Positions 62,401-64,000 of a stretch of DNA of 64,000 bases are shown piece by piece (the stretch's first letter is position 1; each line of letters starts with the position of its first letter). Source of the DNA: JBCCDY01 sp039030555 (GTDB taxonomy: Bacteria; Bacteroidota; Bacteroidia; Cytophagales; Cyclobacteriaceae). Under the pieces are notes generated by a model. The model was not told where the DNA came from and searched no databases. It saw nothing but the letters and a program-made list of their open reading frames with translations. Where the stretch lies: the NCBI GenBank assembly GCA_039030555.1, contig JBCCDY010000019.1:19429-83428 (forward strand). The letters run 5' to 3'. The translations under genes were made by a program, and so were the position numbers.

Positions 62401-62561
62401 CTAACCTCTAATCGGCCTTTGAAACTTTGATTGACTTGAGTTAAGGCTTCCTGAATAATTCTGTTTTGCTGTGTATAAGCGATAGCAAAAACTATAAAAA
62501 CGAATGCAGCGAAGCCACCAATAAGAAAAAGAAATATCCTAAACCATTTATTCTTGAACAT
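59403..62561 (-). CDS. AsmA-like / TAM-related envelope protein
   Basis: This 1052-residue protein has one N-terminal transmembrane helix (FLFLIGGFAAFVFIVFAIAY) followed by LTQVNQSFKGRLEVSGSRIS, the opening of AsmA-family proteins. A long run of beta-strand repeats (for example VVNGSLNNYTAFEALSGYFT and LRNELEVKNGKLIIPSMNIN) ends in a C-terminal AsmA-like domain near residue 950. Such proteins bridge the membranes and are thought to move phospholipids. It ends with a short charged tail (GKKDQDNSDQVDE...). Confidence 0.88.
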   Translation of the reverse strand: MFKNKWFRIFLFLIGGFAAFVFIVFAIAYTQQNRIIQEALTQVNQSFKGRLEVSGSRISPFENFPYISIDLQNLEVYESKSQDDKALIHIRDSYVGFDFWSIVNGNYEVKKIKLDSGYLRLTQYKDGTFNIVDVFSSLDTTTVDESSETSDAFNLNLKAIELSKIDILKYNEEKDALVEVFIESAQTSLKTADNTIGASLDTRFLFNLIIENDTSFLHDKHVELHTAFNLKDNMLELSPSELLIEQALFLMEGYIDLKDNMNLDLVFSGNKPNFDLFLAFVPPELNPLISRYDNGGEIYFDATVKGPSINGYDPQVEVDFGATNAYVHNTVAGKEINELFFKGHFTNGSLHDPTTMVLTIDDFSAKPESGNFEASVSVKNFESPDIDVQLNSEFNLDFLTEFFDIQNLENVSGNISLQMNFHDIIDLSEPEKSIERLNESYFTELKVKDLNFNSTDYPLPIRDVNIYATMNGHEANINQFDFKIGKSDMAIKAIISDLPAIIHHTDIPVEAMLDIKSSLVDIEELSRKKGDSTVIKEKIQDLDIQFKFNSSARAFTESPNLPIGEFFIEKLSANFANYPHRLHDFKADVLIDSVDFKVIDFTGMIDESDFHFNGKLNNYDLWFDEKPTGTTRVDFTLNSSKLQLADLFSYGGENYVPKDYREESFVGLNISASSTLEFKEKLHSAKLMIDDVRAYMKVHKMQFDDFSGEFFMDSTQFKVRDFGGKLGNSEFNTNLVYFRKRLNTDQSHSFSLESKKLDFDQLFSYQPPALQTEIKPENKEEEFNIFELPFSNMNFSFDIEKMNYHRYLIDDFILKGRMQTDHYVYVDTMALRAAGGQLGLNGYFNGSDPKSIYFSPNMEVENVDLDELLFKFENFGQDHLVSENLSGALTGKLDGKIRMHADMVPVIDNSELNIDFKVVNGSLNNYTAFEALSGYFTDKNLSKIRFDTLRNELEVKNGKLIIPSMNINSTLGYFEVSGEQSIDQEMEYYVRIPLKVIAKAGIKKLFGKKDQDNSDQVDEIQYRDEDKRTRFLNLKITGTPDDYDVSLGKDKS

Positions 62562-62777
62562 ATCAATAAAAATAAGAGGTTATGGGTTAAAAGGAAACTG
62601 AGTGGAGTAGGAAGTGTTGTAGGTGGTTTAAAATAAGTTTGAGATGGATAGAAGTTTAAGCTTTGGAATGGAATTTAGTGATTTGAGAACATTGCGTGCG
62701 GCATATGTTTCGCGAGGTATTGCTATACACGATGTTATCATCAAAATCCATGTTATGTATTTCTCGTATCTTTAGAT

Positions 62778-63017
62778 ATGGCAACAGTAGGAACAACACA
62801 CAAATCAAGGTTGATAGATCGGATCAAGTCTATTCAGAATAGTGACATTCTTGATGAAGTGAGCAGACTTCTGGATGTAGATATTGAAGAAACCACCTAT
62901 CAAACTTCTGCTGACCAAAAGAAAGAAATCGAAATTGCACAATCCCAAATTTCCAAAGGACAAGGCATCTCATCGGAGGAAGCGGATAGTGAAATTGAGG
63001 GATGGCTCTCAAAGTAA
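62778..63017 (+). CDS. Antitoxin of a RelE/ParE-type pair
   Basis: This 79-residue protein begins MATVGTTHKSRLIDRIKSIQ, with LDEVSRLLDVDIEETTY, and a C-terminal tail SSEEADSEIEGWLSK typical of antitoxins that wrap RelE/ParE toxins. The toxin frame starts within its last codons (ATG at 63002). The partner toxin is broken, so the antitoxin is an orphan. Confidence 0.75.
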   Translation: MATVGTTHKSRLIDRIKSIQNSDILDEVSRLLDVDIEETTYQTSADQKKEIEIAQSQISKGQGISSEEADSEIEGWLSK

Positions 63018-63297
63018 ATTGATCTCTTCTTGCACAACAGAAACGGAAAGACATTTTAGAGTACTGGAAAGAGCGTAATGGCAACAATTCATATGGTAGA
63101 AAACTAAATTGCTTTTCATTCAAGCAACAAAACAGCTTTCTAGATTTCCTTATATTGGACGATTCACCGACATTGAGGGTGTTCGAGTCAAAATTGTGAG
63201 AGACTACCTTCTGTTTTACGAATGGACAGATTCTACAATAGAAATTTTAGCTGTATGGGACAGTAGGCAAAATCCTGACGAACTTAAAATAAGATGA
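63002..63297 (+). pseudogene. RelE/ParE toxin, broken by a TGA and a frameshift
   Basis: The frame starts MALKVN, hits TGA at 63020-63022 (where relatives have Trp), continues SLLAQQKRKDILEYWKERNG, and near 63105 must shift frame to go on LFIQATKQLSRFPYIGRFTD and VRVKIVRDYLLFYEWTDSTI to the end. The YWKERNG and R-D-Y-L-L-F-Y motifs are those of RelE/ParE toxins. Two independent lesions make loss of function very likely. Confidence 0.85.
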
Positions 63298-63308
63298 ACA
63301 GGCACTAA

Positions 63309-63440
63309 TTAATGGGTTAACTGAGGAAATAGTAAGAGTTTTTTGCTATTCCAGCCTATATCGCTAACTGTGAAAATTTCGTGTTCGGGAAAATCGAGTT
63401 TGAGCTTTTTAGGTAGGTTTTCATCAATTAACAACCTCAT
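63309..63440 (-). pseudogene. Truncated DUF5615 (PIN-like) protein
   Basis: I found this by translating the minus strand. From ATG at 63440 it reads RLLIDENLPKKLKLDFPEHE, the start of a DUF5615 PIN-like protein, but ends after 43 residues (FPQLTH then TAA); the family is usually about 100-120 residues. It overlaps the DUF433 gene end by 17 nt, the standard gene pair arrangement. Confidence 0.72.
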
Positions 63441-63664
63441 AGATTTTATCTAATTGGGCGGAGTTAACGATTTTGCTAGCAATTTCAAGTACTCCCACGG
63501 CCTGTTCCATAGTTACGCTTGGAAAATCCTCTAAAAAACCTTCAACGGTAATTCCTTTTTCTAAATGCCAAAAAAAGGATTGAACGGGTACGCGAGTTCC
63601 TGAGAAAACAGCTTGGCCATTCTGAATTTCCGGGTCTACAGTGATATGTTCCTATACTACTCAT
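63424..63664 (-). pseudogene. DUF433 antitoxin, frameshifted near its start
   Basis: The minus strand codes ITVDPEIQNGQAVFSGTRVP, VQSFFWHLEKGITVEGFLED and FPSVTMEQAV, the DUF433 pattern. Upstream in this frame is a stop. The natural ATG at 63664 reads MSSI in another frame; removing one G of ATAGGAA would give MSSIEHITVDPEI. So a single-base insertion probably disrupts the gene. DUF433 and DUF5615 form toxin-antitoxin-like pairs. Confidence 0.72.
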
Positions 63665-63689
63665 AAACTAAAGATACGGAATTGAAGTA

Positions 63690-63877
63690 GTAAATGGTGC
63701 GACTACTCAACTTGTGTCTTACGCACAGATATGGCGCTGTGGCCTCTGGACTTAATTAATTTCTTCTGAAGTAGCGGATTTGCAGGCTAGTTTCAAGCTG
63801 GCAGTTTGAGGCATCATTCATGGTATCCATGAGATGATCAGTAGAGGATAATTGATAAGATTAACCTTAAAAAGATC
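63690..63877 (+). ncRNA. Candidate IS110 bridge RNA region
   Basis: IS110 elements studied recently encode a structured bridge RNA in the noncoding end upstream of the recombinase. This noncoding stretch holds a stem with an internal loop: ATCAT/ATGAT (63813-63817 and 63834-63838) outside, TC and GAG unpaired, ATGG/CCAT (63820-63823 and 63827-63830) inside. No further structure was proved by eye. Confidence 0.28.
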
Positions 63878-64000
63878 ATGAAAAAAGGAGTAACTGTTTA
63901 TTCAAGCACTAAGCTTTACGTGGGTATAGACGTCCATAAGAAGCAATGGTCGGTGAGTATTTACACAGGCCAGATTCACCACCGTACCTTCAGCCAGTTA
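63878..64000 (+). CDS. IS110-family transposase, N-terminus only
   Basis: From the ATG at 63878, 41 codons run to the window edge, MKKGVTVYSSTKLYVGIDVH and onward. YVGIDVHKKQWSV holds the first Asp of the DEDD RuvC-like catalytic set of IS110 recombinases. The frame is open to the last base. Confidence 0.82.
   Translation, partial: MKKGVTVYSSTKLYVGIDVHKKQWSVSIYTGQIHHRTFSQL

Larger units (their letters stand above)
63690..64000 (+). mobile_element. 5' part of an IS110-family insertion sequence
   Basis: The transposase start at 63878 and a preceding noncoding stretch of about 190 bases with hairpins fit the left end of an IS110 element. IS110 elements lack clear terminal inverted repeats, so the left boundary is uncertain. 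The rest lies beyond the window. Confidence 0.62.

Noticed and set aside
62691..62742. GCATATG...GCTATACAC stretch before the RelE-type antitoxin, considered as another cassette boundary
   Set aside because: No clear dyad or shared block of useful length with the repeats at 13786, 16550 or 22977.

Overview
The window looks like a chromosome segment of a Bacteroidota bacterium, most likely a marine or soil Cytophagales. The evidence is a giant type IX secretion cargo (type B, gliding-motility C-terminal domain) next to a PorP/SprF-OmpA protein, a long-form IspG, a TonB-dependent receptor with a CarboxypepD_reg domain, a BlaR1-TonB fusion, and start sites without strong Shine-Dalgarno sequences. 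Background GC is near 38-40 percent. No tRNA, rRNA or CRISPR array was seen.

Layout. 1-5.7 kb: partial GH113-like hydrolase, then thyA, SDR, ispG, a small membrane protein and a YjbR protein. 5.8-10 kb: amylo-1,6-glucosidase, GT4 glycosyltransferase and Hsp20. 10.3-13.6 kb: lipoprotein serine hydrolase and a BlaI/BlaR1 pair with three operator dyads. 13.8-16.6 kb: a compact three-gene operon with a class III nucleotide cyclase-like protein and two proteins carrying winged-helix-like modules, a candidate cyclic-nucleotide defence system. 16.7-22.6 kb: a GC-rich (about 50-55 percent in sampled lines) seven-gene operon joining a polyprenyl diphosphate synthase and a geranylgeranyl-reductase-like flavoprotein to five cytoplasmic proteins, four with Ig-like beta domains and three with phasin-like helices. 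I do not recognise it as a described system. A 21-bp direct repeat flanks it. 23-24 kb: CHAD pseudogene and palindromic repeats.

24-43 kb is an energy and stress block: pyruvate phosphate dikinase, a group 3b-type [NiFe]-hydrogenase operon containing a cyclic-nucleotide-binding protein, and divergently a V-type ATPase operon with a universal stress protein gene at each end. The K subunit keeps the known Na+ ligands. A HigBA locus and a third universal stress protein follow. The set suggests redox balance and ion-gradient management at low oxygen.

43-49 kb: TonB receptor overlapping a thioredoxin-like gene, small orphan genes, a CoA-transferase and DoxX. 49-57.7 kb: the 2312-residue surface protein and its PorP/SprF-OmpA partner. 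58-64 kb: three decayed toxin-antitoxin loci (VapC with a stop, RelE with a stop and a frameshift, truncated DUF433/DUF5615), a HAD phosphatase with a duplicated fragment, a large AsmA-like protein, and the 5' end of an IS110 element whose upstream noncoding region may encode a bridge RNA.
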